From Streptomyces sp. 1-11 (lineage in GTDB: Bacteria > Actinomycetota > Actinomycetes > Streptomycetales > Streptomycetaceae), in NCBI RefSeq assembly GCF_007176755.1, contig NZ_BJTV01000004.1:124001-188000 (forward strand): 64,000 nt of DNA. Reading direction: 5' to 3'. This document shows, one piece after another, positions 52,722 through 61,571 of this stretch. Below the pieces are notes generated by a model that was not told the origin of the DNA, made no database searches, and was given only the letters and a program-made list of their open reading frames with translations. The stretch's first letter is position 1. Every line of letters begins with the position of its first letter. Both the position numbers and the translations under genes were made by a program.

Positions 52722-55547
52722 GTGACCGTGCGACGGGACTTCCAGGAGTCGGTGCGATGCCGTCCCGACCTGGTCATCGGCCGCGAAGAGCTGTTCGTGA
52801 GCGCGCGGGACCGACTCGACTCCGGTGGCAGCGTGCTGTTGCACGGCCCCGCCGGAATAGGGAAATCGACGGTCCTGCGGGCATTGGCCGAGGAATACGG
52901 CGCCACCGCGCGCCGGGTCCTGCGCTGCTCGGCGACCGAGTCAGAATCCCACCTTCCGTTCCTGGCCCTCGCCGACCTCCTCGGCCAGGCCCTCGACGAG
53001 GTCGCCCCGCGGCTGCCCGCCGCTCAGCTCACGGCCCTGGAGTCGGCGCTCACCGGCCGCGGCGAGTCCAGCCTCCAACGCGACGGCCTCGCCCTGCGCC
53101 TCGCCGTGCTCTCCGCGCTGCGGGCGCTCGCCGACCGGGGCCCGGTCCTGATCGTCGCCGACGATCTGCAGTGGCTGGATCCGGCCAGTGCCGAACTGCT
53201 CGGCTTCGCCGCGCGCCGGCTCGGCGACACCCCCGTGCAGATGCTGTGCGCGGTGCGCACCGAGGACGAGGCCTACGACCGCCACCTGCGCGCCTGCCCG
53301 CCGGACACCCTCTCGGTGCGGCTCGGCCCGCTCTCCCGCACCGAGCTGACCACGCTGCTGAACCACCGCGGCTACGACGGCCTGCCCCGCTCCACGGTCC
53401 GGGAGGTGCACCGCACCAGCGGCGGCAACCCGCTGTTCGCCCTGGAGCTGGGCCGCGTCCTGGCCGAGAACCCGGCCCCGCCCCGGCCGGGCGAGCCGCT
53501 GCCGGTGCCCACTTCGCTGCGCGCCCTGGTCCTCAGCCGCCTCGACCTGCTCTCGGTGGAGGCCCGCCGCACCCTGCTGCTGGCCAGCGCGGGCGCCCGC
53601 CCCACCCTCGCCCTGCTGCACGCGGCCGGCCGGGAGAACGCCGAGGCCGAGTGCGCCCAGGCCGCCGAACTCGGGCTGCTGGCAACGGAGACGGACGACC
53701 CGGCCGTGCGGTTCGCGCACCCGCTCATATCCGCCGCCCTGTACGCGGAGGCGCCCGCGCAGGAGCGGCGCGCGGTGCACGCCGCACTGTCGACGGCGGC
53801 CTTCGACCCCATCGAACGGGCTCGGCACCTGGCCCTCGCCACCACCGGCACCGACCCGGACGTGGCCGGCCGGCTCGCCGGCGCCGCCGCCCTGGCCCGG
53901 GACCGCGGGGCGCCCTCGGTGGCCGCCTCGCTCGGGCTGCTGGCCGCCCGGCACACCCCGGCCGGCGGCGAACCGGGGCCGGACGAGCGGCGGCTGCGGG
54001 CCGCCGAGGACGCCATCACGGCCGGCGAGGCCGACCTGGCCCGGGACATCGCGCGCGAGGTGCTCTCCCGGGCCGTGCGGCCCGCCGAACGGGTGCGGGC
54101 GTGGATGGTGGTCATCGAGTCGGCCGGGCAGGCGCTCGGCGACGTGGACGCCGTCTTCCCGCAGGCGCTGGCCGACGCCGGCGACGACCCCAGACTGCTC
54201 GCCCTGGTCCGCTACCAGCTCGCCTGGCGCGCCCTGGTCGTCGAGGGCGACTTCACCGAGGCCCGCCAGGAGGCCGCGCACGCCGCCGAACTGGCCGCGC
54301 GGGCCGGCGACCGGCGCACCGAGCTGATGGCGCGCGCCTTCCAGGCCTCCACCGAGACCCTGATGGGCCACCCGGACGCCGCCGCCACCACCCAGCGGGC
54401 CCTGGAGGAGCCGCAGGACCCGTACGTCGCCTGCCACCACAACGGCGTCGGCTACGCCCGCTACCGCTGGCTGCTGATGAGCGACCAGCTCACCGAGGCC
54501 CGGGCCACGATCACGGCGCTGCTGCGCGAGGTGCGCCGGCGCGGCATGGTCGAGAGCGAGGTGCACTACCTGCGCATGTGCGCCGAGACCGAGCTGCGCG
54601 CCGGTCACTGCGGGCGGGCCCTGGACCTGTCGCGGGAGAGTCTGCGGCTGGCCCGGGACGCGGGCATCGGGGAGAGCGCGTCCGCGATGCTGGCCTCGCT
54701 CGCCGAGGCGTCCGGGGGCGACACCGAACGGGCCCTGGAGCTGGCCCGCGAGGCGGTCGGGCACGCCGAGGAGGACGGCGACCAGATGTACCTCTCCCGC
54801 GCCCTGGCCGCCCTCGGCTACGCCCAGTTCGTCGCCGGGGACGCCCGGGCCGCCGTGGAGTCGCTGGGCCGGGTGCGGGAGCTGGAGCTGGGGCTCGGCA
54901 TCACCGACCCGGCGCGCGGCCGCTGGCACGGCGACCTGGCGGAGGCCCTGGTGCTGGTCGGGGAGCCGGGCCAGGCGCAGCAGGTCATCGACGGCGCCCG
55001 GGCACACGCCGTCAGGCTGGGCCGGGAGAGTGTCCTGGCCGTCCTGGACCGGGCGGAGGCGCTGGTCCGGGCGGCCCGCGGCGACCACGAGGCCGCCGTC
55101 GCCCGGCTGACGTCCGCTCAGAACCGGCTCGGCAAGCTGGGCAACGGTCTGGAGGAGGCCCGGGCGGCGTTCGCGCTGGCCCGGCTGCGCGCCCGGAACG
55201 CGGAGAGCCCGGCCAGGCGCAGGGCGGCGTACGACGAGGCGGTGCGGCTCTTCCGGCGCTGCCGGGCGCTGCCGTGGCTGCGCCAGGTGGACGAGGCGCT
55301 GCGCGCCCCGCAGCCGGAGCCCGCGCCGCCCGCCCGGGACCCCCTGGACGCGCTGGACGGTCTGGCCTCGATGGAGCGTCAGGTCGCCGCGCTCGTCATG
55401 GAGGGCGCCACCAACCGGGAGATAGCGTCCCGGCTGTTCGTCAGTGTGAAGACGGTCGAGGCCACCCTCACCCGGGTGTACCGCAAGCTGGGGATCCGGT
55501 CGCGCGTCGACATCGTCCGATTGGCGGCGGCTCGCCGAGCGCGGTGA
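52722..55547 (+). CDS. LAL-type (large ATP-binding LuxR) regulator
   Basis: A 941-residue regulator. The N-terminal AAA ATPase has Walker A HGPAGIGKST (about 41-50) and Walker B VLIVADDLQWLD (about 140-151). A long helical TPR-like middle (about 350-850) is followed by the LuxR helix-turn-helix MERQVAALVMEGATNREIASRLFVSVKTVEATLTRVYRKLGIRSR. GGAGGGGAG precedes the GTG. It stands directly upstream of a secreted trypsin-like protease gene, and both promoters carry TTCCCTCA repeats. I infer it activates the protease. Confidence 0.92.
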   Translation: MTVRRDFQESVRCRPDLVIGREELFVSARDRLDSGGSVLLHGPAGIGKSTVLRALAEEYGATARRVLRCSATESESHLPFLALADLLGQALDEVAPRLPAAQLTALESALTGRGESSLQRDGLALRLAVLSALRALADRGPVLIVADDLQWLDPASAELLGFAARRLGDTPVQMLCAVRTEDEAYDRHLRACPPDTLSVRLGPLSRTELTTLLNHRGYDGLPRSTVREVHRTSGGNPLFALELGRVLAENPAPPRPGEPLPVPTSLRALVLSRLDLLSVEARRTLLLASAGARPTLALLHAAGRENAEAECAQAAELGLLATETDDPAVRFAHPLISAALYAEAPAQERRAVHAALSTAAFDPIERARHLALATTGTDPDVAGRLAGAAALARDRGAPSVAASLGLLAARHTPAGGEPGPDERRLRAAEDAITAGEADLARDIAREVLSRAVRPAERVRAWMVVIESAGQALGDVDAVFPQALADAGDDPRLLALVRYQLAWRALVVEGDFTEARQEAAHAAELAARAGDRRTELMARAFQASTETLMGHPDAAATTQRALEEPQDPYVACHHNGVGYARYRWLLMSDQLTEARATITALLREVRRRGMVESEVHYLRMCAETELRAGHCGRALDLSRESLRLARDAGIGESASAMLASLAEASGGDTERALELAREAVGHAEEDGDQMYLSRALAALGYAQFVAGDARAAVESLGRVRELELGLGITDPARGRWHGDLAEALVLVGEPGQAQQVIDGARAHAVRLGRESVLAVLDRAEALVRAARGDHEAAVARLTSAQNRLGKLGNGLEEARAAFALARLRARNAESPARRRAAYDEAVRLFRRCRALPWLRQVDEALRAPQPEPAPPARDPLDALDGLASMERQVAALVMEGATNREIASRLFVSVKTVEATLTRVYRKLGIRSRVDIVRLAAARRAR

Positions 55548-55575
55548 GCGGGGCGCTAGTTAACTGAGCCGGACC

Positions 55576-55645
55576 GAGGGTTTTCCCTCACCCAACCCCC
55601 TAGGGGGTTCCCTCATTGGGAGCCGGGGGACCCGGGTCCTAGCGT
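55576..55645 (+). promoter_or_regulatory. Protease promoter with putative LAL-regulator sites
   Basis: TTGGGA (55616-55621) and TAGCGT (55640-55645) are spaced 18 bases, placing the start point near 55652 with a leader of about 130 bases. Upstream are GAGGGTTTTCCCTC (55576-55589) and the perfect 16-bp palindrome AACCCCCTAGGGGGTT (55594-55609). TTCCCTCA is repeated at 55583 and 55608, 25 bases apart. Confidence 0.6.
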
Positions 55646-55785
55646 AAAGGGCGTGCCGCTCGCCCGGGCACACGGGGTCGGTCCCTCCCCCAGCCGCTCG
55701 GTCTCGCCCGAGCAGGGGGTTCCCCCACCCACGTGCACCACCCCCACGCCCGTGCGAACCCCCACCGGCCAACCCGAGGAGACGC

Positions 55786-56577
55786 ATGACCGGCCTCAGA
55801 CGTGCCAGAAAGACCACCGCCGCGCTCCTTGCGACGGCCGCCGCCGCGGCCACCGCGCTCATCGCCTCCCCCGCCGCGGCCGACGCTCCTCAGCCCATCG
55901 TCGGGGGCACCACCACCACCACGACGGCGTACCCGTTCGTCATGCAGGTCACGGACGCCTCCGGCAGCCAGTTCTGCGGCGGCACCCTGGTGGCCGCCAA
56001 GAAGGTGGTGACGGCGGCCCACTGCATGGTCGGCGAGACGACCGGCAGCGTCCGCGTGGTCGGCGGGCGGACCTATCTGAACGGCACCGACGGCACGGTC
56101 AGCAAGGTCAGCAGAATCTGGATCGACCCGGACTACACCGACGCCACCAACGGCGACGACGTGGCCGTGCTGACCCTGGCGACGGCGATGCCGTACGCGA
56201 AGGCGCCGTACGTCTCCTCCTCCCAGACCGGCCTGTACGCGGCCGGCACCACGGCCCGCATCCTGGGCTGGGGCACCACCTCGGAGAGCGGAAGCTCCTC
56301 CAACCAGCTCAGGACCGCGACCGTTCCGGTCGTGTCGGACGCCGGCTGCGGGAGCTCCTACGGTTCGGACTACGTCCAGTCCGACATGGTTTGCGCCGGA
56401 TACACCTCCGGCGGCGTAGACACCTGCCAGGGCGACAGCGGCGGTCCCCTGTTGATCAGGGGCGTCCTGGCAGGGATCACTTCCTGGGGCGAGGGTTGCG
56501 CGGAGGCCGGTTACCCGGGTGTGTACACCCGGCTGACCACCTTCTCCGACCTCGTGAAGGCGCAGGTCGCCTCCTAG
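55786..56577 (+). CDS. Secreted trypsin-like serine protease
   Basis: A 263-residue S1 protease. The signal peptide (about 1-33, ending SPAAADA) leads directly to the mature N-terminus IVGGTTTTTTAYPF after a very short propeptide. The triad is complete: His in TAAHC, Asp in DDVAVL, Ser in DTCQGDSGGPL. The Asp six residues before Ser sets trypsin-like Arg/Lys specificity. Cys pairs match Streptomyces trypsins. A long leader and LAL-type operator sites lie upstream. Confidence 0.94.
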   Translation: MTGLRRARKTTAALLATAAAAATALIASPAAADAPQPIVGGTTTTTTAYPFVMQVTDASGSQFCGGTLVAAKKVVTAAHCMVGETTGSVRVVGGRTYLNGTDGTVSKVSRIWIDPDYTDATNGDDVAVLTLATAMPYAKAPYVSSSQTGLYAAGTTARILGWGTTSESGSSSNQLRTATVPVVSDAGCGSSYGSDYVQSDMVCAGYTSGGVDTCQGDSGGPLLIRGVLAGITSWGEGCAEAGYPGVYTRLTTFSDLVKAQVAS

Positions 56578-56588
56578 CCCCGAGGACC

Positions 56589-56607
56589 ACCCGAGTACCC
56601 CTCGGGT
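56589..56607. terminator. Hairpin after the protease gene
   Basis: ACCCGAG and CTCGGGT form a 7-bp stem with a 5-base loop, 11 bases past the stop. Convergent with the AlkZ-like gene. Confidence 0.5.
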
Positions 56608-56733
56608 AGATGCCGGGGGGGCGTTGCGAGCCACCACGAGCGGCCCGCAGCGCCCCCCTCTCCAACTCCCGCGGTCACCGCGCACGCCCGTTCGGCGCGG
56701 GCGTCGGGCCACCGGTCCGGACGCGCGGGCGGC

Positions 56734-57843
56734 TCACCGCGGTACGACGGTGCCGAACCGGACGTCGTACGGCTTGCCGGGGTGCAGCGCGGCGAGCATG
56801 CGGACGCCCTCCTCGGCGACCGCCTCCCGCTGAGCCCCCGTCAGCCGCGCGAACGGCTCGACGACGAGGGTGGCGCCGTCGGGCTTCCACAGACCGGCCA
56901 GGAAGCCGTCGACCAGGAGCGTGCGGTAGGCCTGGTTGCCGCGCCGGGCGCGGCCCCGGTACGCGGGGGGTACGACGCGGCCGCGGTCGGCGTGGGAGAG
57001 CAGCAGGTTGTCGTACTCGGGCAGGAAGCGGGGCGGGGCCGGGGTGTCCGGGTCGGGGCGGGGCGCGTCGGGCAGGTCGAACAGTTCGGCCCCGGTGGCG
57101 TCGCGGAAGGTGAGCAGCCGCGGGCGCAGCCGCTCGAAGGCGTCCCTCAGCCGGGTGAGTCCGGACCAGGTCTGCATGTCCCTGACCGAGGCCGGCCCGT
57201 AGGCGGCGAGGTAACGCCGGATCACGGTTTCGGGTGCGGGGGCCGGTTCGGCGGGGCGGCCCAGCCAGTGCTCGGCGGTGGTGAGGGCGACCCGGCCGGA
57301 GCGGCCCCACAGACCGCGCGGGGTCACCTGGACGAGGGGCAGGGTGCAGCGGGCGGCGACCGCGAGGGACCCCGGGTCCGCGTCCGGCCACTCGGCGCTC
57401 AGGCCCTCGCGCAGCTCGCCCATCGTCCGCGGCTGCGCCTCCACCAGCTCACGGGCGACCGCGGCCAGCCGGCCCAGGTCCACGCCGGCCAGTCCGGTGC
57501 GGAAGAGCGTCAGCTCCCGCTGCCGGGCGGGCTGGACCAGCGGCCGCAGGGTCAGGCAGTCGTCGGCGGTGTGCGTGTGGATCGTGGACCGCAGGGTGAC
57601 GATCCGGACGGCCGCGCGGTCGGCCATGAGCCGGGACAGCCGCTCCGGCGCGAACCCCTCGAGCCGGGCGGCGAGGGCGTGGTACGGCGGCTCGGTGTTC
57701 TGCGCCTGCAGGCCGAGGAGATGCCCCACGGCCTCCTCGGCGGACAGCGCGGAACGGCGCAGCAGGAGCTGCCGCTCCAGGGTGGCGCGGTTGAGGGCGC
57801 GGGTGTCCAGGAGGGGAGCCGGGGCCGTGCTGCGCTGCATCAT
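56734..57843 (-). CDS. AlkZ-like winged-helix DNA-binding (glycosylase superfamily) protein
   Basis: A 369-residue member of the HTH_42 superfamily, which includes the AlkZ DNA glycosylases. LGLQAQNTEPPYHAL (about 43-57) carries the QxQ motif characteristic of these enzymes. Other family blocks are VRIVTLRSTIHTHTADDCLTLRPL, RRYLAAYGPASVRDMQTWSGL, FLPEYDNLLLSHADR and VDGFLAGLWK. AlkZ itself repairs interstrand crosslinks made by an antibiotic; related proteins of unknown substrate are common in Streptomyces. No toxin cluster is beside this copy. Confidence 0.85.
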   Translation of the reverse strand: MMQRSTAPAPLLDTRALNRATLERQLLLRRSALSAEEAVGHLLGLQAQNTEPPYHALAARLEGFAPERLSRLMADRAAVRIVTLRSTIHTHTADDCLTLRPLVQPARQRELTLFRTGLAGVDLGRLAAVARELVEAQPRTMGELREGLSAEWPDADPGSLAVAARCTLPLVQVTPRGLWGRSGRVALTTAEHWLGRPAEPAPAPETVIRRYLAAYGPASVRDMQTWSGLTRLRDAFERLRPRLLTFRDATGAELFDLPDAPRPDPDTPAPPRFLPEYDNLLLSHADRGRVVPPAYRGRARRGNQAYRTLLVDGFLAGLWKPDGATLVVEPFARLTGAQREAVAEEGVRMLAALHPGKPYDVRFGTVVPR

Positions 57844-57970
57844 GGTGGCACGCTAACCGGCCTTGCGGACACCTTCTGTCCGCGATCGGCGGCCCGGCTC
57901 CGGGGGCGATCTTGTCCGGGCGAGCCGAGAATGAGCGAGGGCGCCCCAGCCGGAGAGGAGCTGAGCGCAG

Positions 57971-58981
57971 GTGACCGACGATCCGGCCGCACGCATCGCG
58001 GAACTCATCGGGCCGCTGCGGGTGCCGCCGGGCACGCGGGTGGACGTCGGCCGGGACTTCGACCCCCGCTACCGGGCGGGGCTGCGCAGGCGTGACGCCG
58101 AGAGGACGCTCGGCGCCGGGGTGGCCCTGCTGGCGGAGTACCAGCAGCGGCTGGCCGCGCAGGACACCTACGGCGTCCTGCTGTGCCTCCAGGCGCTGGA
58201 CGCCGGCGGCAAGGACGGCACGATCCGGCACGTGATGAGCGGCGTCAATCCCCAGGGCGTGCGCGTGAGCAGCTTCAAGGTGCCCTCGGACGAGGAACTG
58301 GACCACGACTACCTGTGGCGCTACGCCCAGCGGCTGCCCGCCCGGGGCGAGATCGCCATCTTCAACCGCTCCCACTACGAAGAGGTCCTGGTCGTGCGCG
58401 TGCACCCGGAGAACCTCCTGCGGCAGCGGCTGCCCGCCGAAGCGCGCGGTCCAGACGTCTGGGAGCGGCGCTACCGCGAGATCAACGAGTGGGAGCGGCA
58501 CCTCACCGACAGCGGGTTCAAGGTCGTGAAGGTCTTCCTGAACCTCTCCAAGGAGGAGCAGCGCGCCCGCTTCCTGAAACGGATCGACCTGCCGGAGAAG
58601 AACTGGAAGTTCTCCGCGGCCGACGTCCGCGAGCGGCGTCACTGGGACGAGTACCAGCGGGCCTTCTCCGCGATGCTGTCGGCCACCAGCACCCCCTGGG
58701 CCCCCTGGTACGTCGTGCCGGCGGACCGCAAGTGGTTCGCGCGGATCTGCACGGCGGCCGTCCTCGCGCACACCCTGATCGAGATCGGCCCCCGCTACCC
58801 CGAGGTGAGCGAGGAGGCGCGCAGGGACCTGCTGGCCGCCCGGCGCGAGCTGGAGCGGGAGGCGCCCTCCGGCGCCCCGGCCGACCCGTACGCGGCACGG
58901 CACGCGGGGCCGGGCGGCGCCGAGCGGGGCGGCCCCGCGAAGGGCGGTAAGCACGGCGGACCCCGGCGGCGCGCGAAGTGA
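57971..58981 (+). CDS. ppk2: Polyphosphate kinase 2 family protein
   Basis: A 336-residue PPK2 enzyme using polyphosphate to phosphorylate nucleotides. Walker A-like LQALDAGGKDGTI (about 75-87), Walker B-like FNRSHYEEVLVVRVHP (about 127-142) and PEKNWKFSAADVRERRHWDEY are all present. The C-terminal ~40 residues are a Gly/Lys/Arg-rich extension not found in most members. A GTG start follows GGAGAGGAG. Class (AMP, ADP or polyP direction) cannot be fixed from motifs alone. Confidence 0.92.
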   Translation: MTDDPAARIAELIGPLRVPPGTRVDVGRDFDPRYRAGLRRRDAERTLGAGVALLAEYQQRLAAQDTYGVLLCLQALDAGGKDGTIRHVMSGVNPQGVRVSSFKVPSDEELDHDYLWRYAQRLPARGEIAIFNRSHYEEVLVVRVHPENLLRQRLPAEARGPDVWERRYREINEWERHLTDSGFKVVKVFLNLSKEEQRARFLKRIDLPEKNWKFSAADVRERRHWDEYQRAFSAMLSATSTPWAPWYVVPADRKWFARICTAAVLAHTLIEIGPRYPEVSEEARRDLLAARRELEREAPSGAPADPYAARHAGPGGAERGGPAKGGKHGGPRRRAK

Positions 58982-59133
58982 CACGGGCCGGGAACGGCGG
59001 ACCGGGGTAAGTCCCGCTGTCCGCCCTCGCGCATGCGCTCGTCGGGTAGCCGGGCAAGTTCCTCGTCCGCCCGTCCGGGCCGGGGGCCGGCGGCCGTCCG
59101 GGGGCCGGGGGCCGGGGGTGAGCGGACGCCCGA

Positions 59134-59186
59134 CGACCCGGCCCGGTCGGGTCAGCGCCCGGCGACCCGGCCCGGTCGGGTCAGCG
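59134..59186. repeat. 29-bp tandem duplication at the 3' end of the DAGK-like gene
   Basis: A 24-base block beginning CGACCCGGCCCGGTCGGG occurs at 59134-59157 and 59163-59186 (period 29). The second block includes the gene's stop codon (59181-59183), and each block can fold as CGACC-N6-GGTCG. Confidence 0.85.
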
Positions 59187-60524
59187 GGTGTCGCGGCCGG
59201 TGGCGGCGCGGCCCATCGACAGGGCCAGGCGGCGGACTTCGCGCCAGTTCATGGCCGGGGCCGTGCGGGGCACGCCGGGGCGGTGGCGCGGCACCCGGAC
59301 GCGCAGGGCGCCCGGTTCGATCCGGCAGCGCACCGGGGTGGGCAGCATCAGGGCCTCGCCGTCGACACCGGCCGGGACGGTGGGCGCGTCGGCGTCCACC
59401 ACGACCTCCCCGGCCTCGAAGGCGGTCAGCCCGCGGCTGCGTCCCCCGCTCAGCAGCAGCTCGGTCGCCTCCGTGGTGCCGTTCACCTCGACGGCCAGCA
59501 CGCCCAGCCGGCCCGAGTCCAGGCGGTCCCGGTGGCCCAGTCCCGCCGCGTCGTCGCCGTGGTAGGGGTTGTTGCTGACCAGGACGGCCTGGGGCCCCGT
59601 CAGGGTCCGGCCGCGGGCCCGCAGGACGAGCCGTGGGCCGGTGTGCCGGGTCAGCAGGTCGGGCAGCATCTCCAGGGTGGTGCGCGCCTTGTCCTCGCGG
59701 TAGGCGGGGCTCTGCACCACGGCCGCGTACACGCCGAACGAGGCGTTGTTGACGAAGACGCGCCCGGCCCCGCCGTCCCCGTGGCCCGGGCCGCCGCCGA
59801 TGCGGCCGAGGTCGACGCGGAGTTCGACGCCGTCGGTCAGCGCCTCCAGGCAGGCCGCGGGGTCCTGCCGGTCGAGGCCCAGGTCCATGGCGAAGTGGTT
59901 GCGGGTGCCGGCGCTGATCACCACGAACGGGAGCCCGTGCTCGGCGGCCACCCCGGCGACCAGGGCCTGGGTGCCGTCGCCCCCCGCGACGCCGAGCAGG
60001 TCGGCCCCGCGCCGTACGGCCTGCCGGGCCAGCTCGGCCACGTCCCGCGGCGCGGCCGGGTCGAGCACCACGACCTCGGCGCCGAGTTCCCTGGCCCGCT
60101 CGGCTAGGCGGAACTTGCCGACCTTGCCGCCGCCGGAGCGCGGATTCATGATCAGGAACGGGTGCCGGGCCCGTTCCGCCGGCCGCTCCGGCATGGCCGG
60201 CGTGCCCTCGCCGGCGAGCGCCGCCCGGCCCGCGGAGACGGCCAGCGCCCACAGGCCGAGCGAGACCAGCACGACCCACAGCAGCCCGGCGGCGGCGTAC
60301 AGGGCGAGGACCGCGAGCGGTACGGCGGCCACCAGCAGCACGGCCAGCGTCCTGACCCATCCGGTGCGGCTCAGCAGCCACCACACACCGGCCGCCGTGA
60401 GCGCGAGACCGGCCGCGCCCACGGCCACCAGGAAGACGCTGCCGAGCCCGGCGAAGACCAGCAGCACCGCCACCGCCGCCGCGCCCGCCGCCAGGGCCAG
60501 ACGCGCGGTCCAGCGCCTGTTCAT
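59181..60524 (-). CDS. Membrane diacylglycerol-kinase-like lipid kinase
   Basis: A 447-residue protein. Residues about 1-105 hold three to four hydrophobic segments. The catalytic domain follows from about 120, with FLIMNPRSGGGKVGKF and the nucleotide-binding GVAGGDGTQALVAG (GGDGT). Further on are AGTRNHFAMDLGLD and NNASFGVYAAVV, then VDGEALMLPTPVRCRIEPGALRV. It is like YegS/DgkB lipid kinases but with an N-terminal membrane domain. GGGAGG precedes the ATG. The lipid substrate is unknown. Confidence 0.88.
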   Translation of the reverse strand: MNRRWTARLALAAGAAAVAVLLVFAGLGSVFLVAVGAAGLALTAAGVWWLLSRTGWVRTLAVLLVAAVPLAVLALYAAAGLLWVVLVSLGLWALAVSAGRAALAGEGTPAMPERPAERARHPFLIMNPRSGGGKVGKFRLAERARELGAEVVVLDPAAPRDVAELARQAVRRGADLLGVAGGDGTQALVAGVAAEHGLPFVVISAGTRNHFAMDLGLDRQDPAACLEALTDGVELRVDLGRIGGGPGHGDGGAGRVFVNNASFGVYAAVVQSPAYREDKARTTLEMLPDLLTRHTGPRLVLRARGRTLTGPQAVLVSNNPYHGDDAAGLGHRDRLDSGRLGVLAVEVNGTTEATELLLSGGRSRGLTAFEAGEVVVDADAPTVPAGVDGEALMLPTPVRCRIEPGALRVRVPRHRPGVPRTAPAMNWREVRRLALSMGRAATGRDTR

Positions 60525-60700
60525 ACGGCAACCTCCCGTTCCGTCGTCCCAGGCTACGAGCGGTCACCGCGGACGGCACGTCCGCGCCGGGACGCGCCCG
60601 GCGGCCGGGCGTGGACGCCCGGTGGCCACATCCGGACGGTCGCCTTCACCTCGTGTGGTGTCATTCCGGTGGTTCAAGATCCGACTACCGAGGAGCAGGG

Positions 60701-61549
60701 ATGTCCGAGGCTTTGGTGCTGGGCGGCGGCGGTGTGGGCGGGATCGCCTGGATCACCGGGGTACTGGCGGGACTCGCCGACGCGGGGCAGGACGTCACCG
60801 GGGCGGACCTGCTGCTCGGGACCTCCGCCGGCTCCACCGTCTCGGCGCAGCTCGGCAGCGGGCTGGGCCTGGCGGAGCTGTACGCGCGCCAGGTGGACCC
60901 GGCGCTGCAGTCCGCCGAGATCATGGCCGTGATGGACCTGGAGGGGTTCGCCGCCGAGATCGGCGCCGCGACCTCCGCCACCGCCTCCGTGCCGGAGCTG
61001 CGCCGGGCCGTGGGGCGGGCGGCGCTGGCGGCGCCGACCGTTCCGGAGCCGCGGCGGCGGGCGGTGATCGAGTCCCGGCTGCCCTCGCACGGCTGGCCGG
61101 AGCGCGCGCTGCGGATCGTCGCCGTGGACGCCGAGAGCGGGGAGCCGCGGGTCTTCGACAAGGACTCCGGGGTGCCGCTGGTGGACGCGGTGGCGGCGAG
61201 CTGCGCGGTGCCGGGGGTGTGGCCGCCGGTCAGCATCGACGGGCGCCGGTACGTCGACGGCGGGGTGCGCTCGATGGCCAACCTCGACTACGTGGACGAC
61301 ACCGGCGCCGACCGGGTGATGGTGATCGTGCCGATGGGCATGACGGAGCCCTTCCCGAGCGAGCGGCCGGTGGAGCGGTCGGTGCGGGAGCTGCGCGCCC
61401 GGGGCGCCGAGGTGGTGGTCGTGGCGCCGGACGAGGCGGCGCGGGCGGCGATCGGGGACAACCCGCTGGACCCGGGCACCCGCGGCCCGGCCGCCGAGGC
61501 GGGCCGGGCGCAGGGCCGGGCGCTGCGGCTGCCCTGGCGCCACGGCTGA
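60701..61549 (+). CDS. Patatin-like phospholipase
   Basis: A 282-residue patatin-family hydrolase. The glycine-rich oxyanion loop LVLGGGGVGGIAW is at about 5-17, the catalytic Ser in LLGTSAGS (about 42-49) and the Asp in YVDGGVRS (about 188-195). GAGGAG precedes the ATG. No signal peptide or TM segment, so it is cytoplasmic. Substrate unknown; members act on phospholipids or other acyl esters. Confidence 0.92.
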   Translation: MSEALVLGGGGVGGIAWITGVLAGLADAGQDVTGADLLLGTSAGSTVSAQLGSGLGLAELYARQVDPALQSAEIMAVMDLEGFAAEIGAATSATASVPELRRAVGRAALAAPTVPEPRRRAVIESRLPSHGWPERALRIVAVDAESGEPRVFDKDSGVPLVDAVAASCAVPGVWPPVSIDGRRYVDGGVRSMANLDYVDDTGADRVMVIVPMGMTEPFPSERPVERSVRELRARGAEVVVVAPDEAARAAIGDNPLDPGTRGPAAEAGRAQGRALRLPWRHG

Positions 61550-61571
61550 GGCGGGCCCGGGCCGCCCGCGC

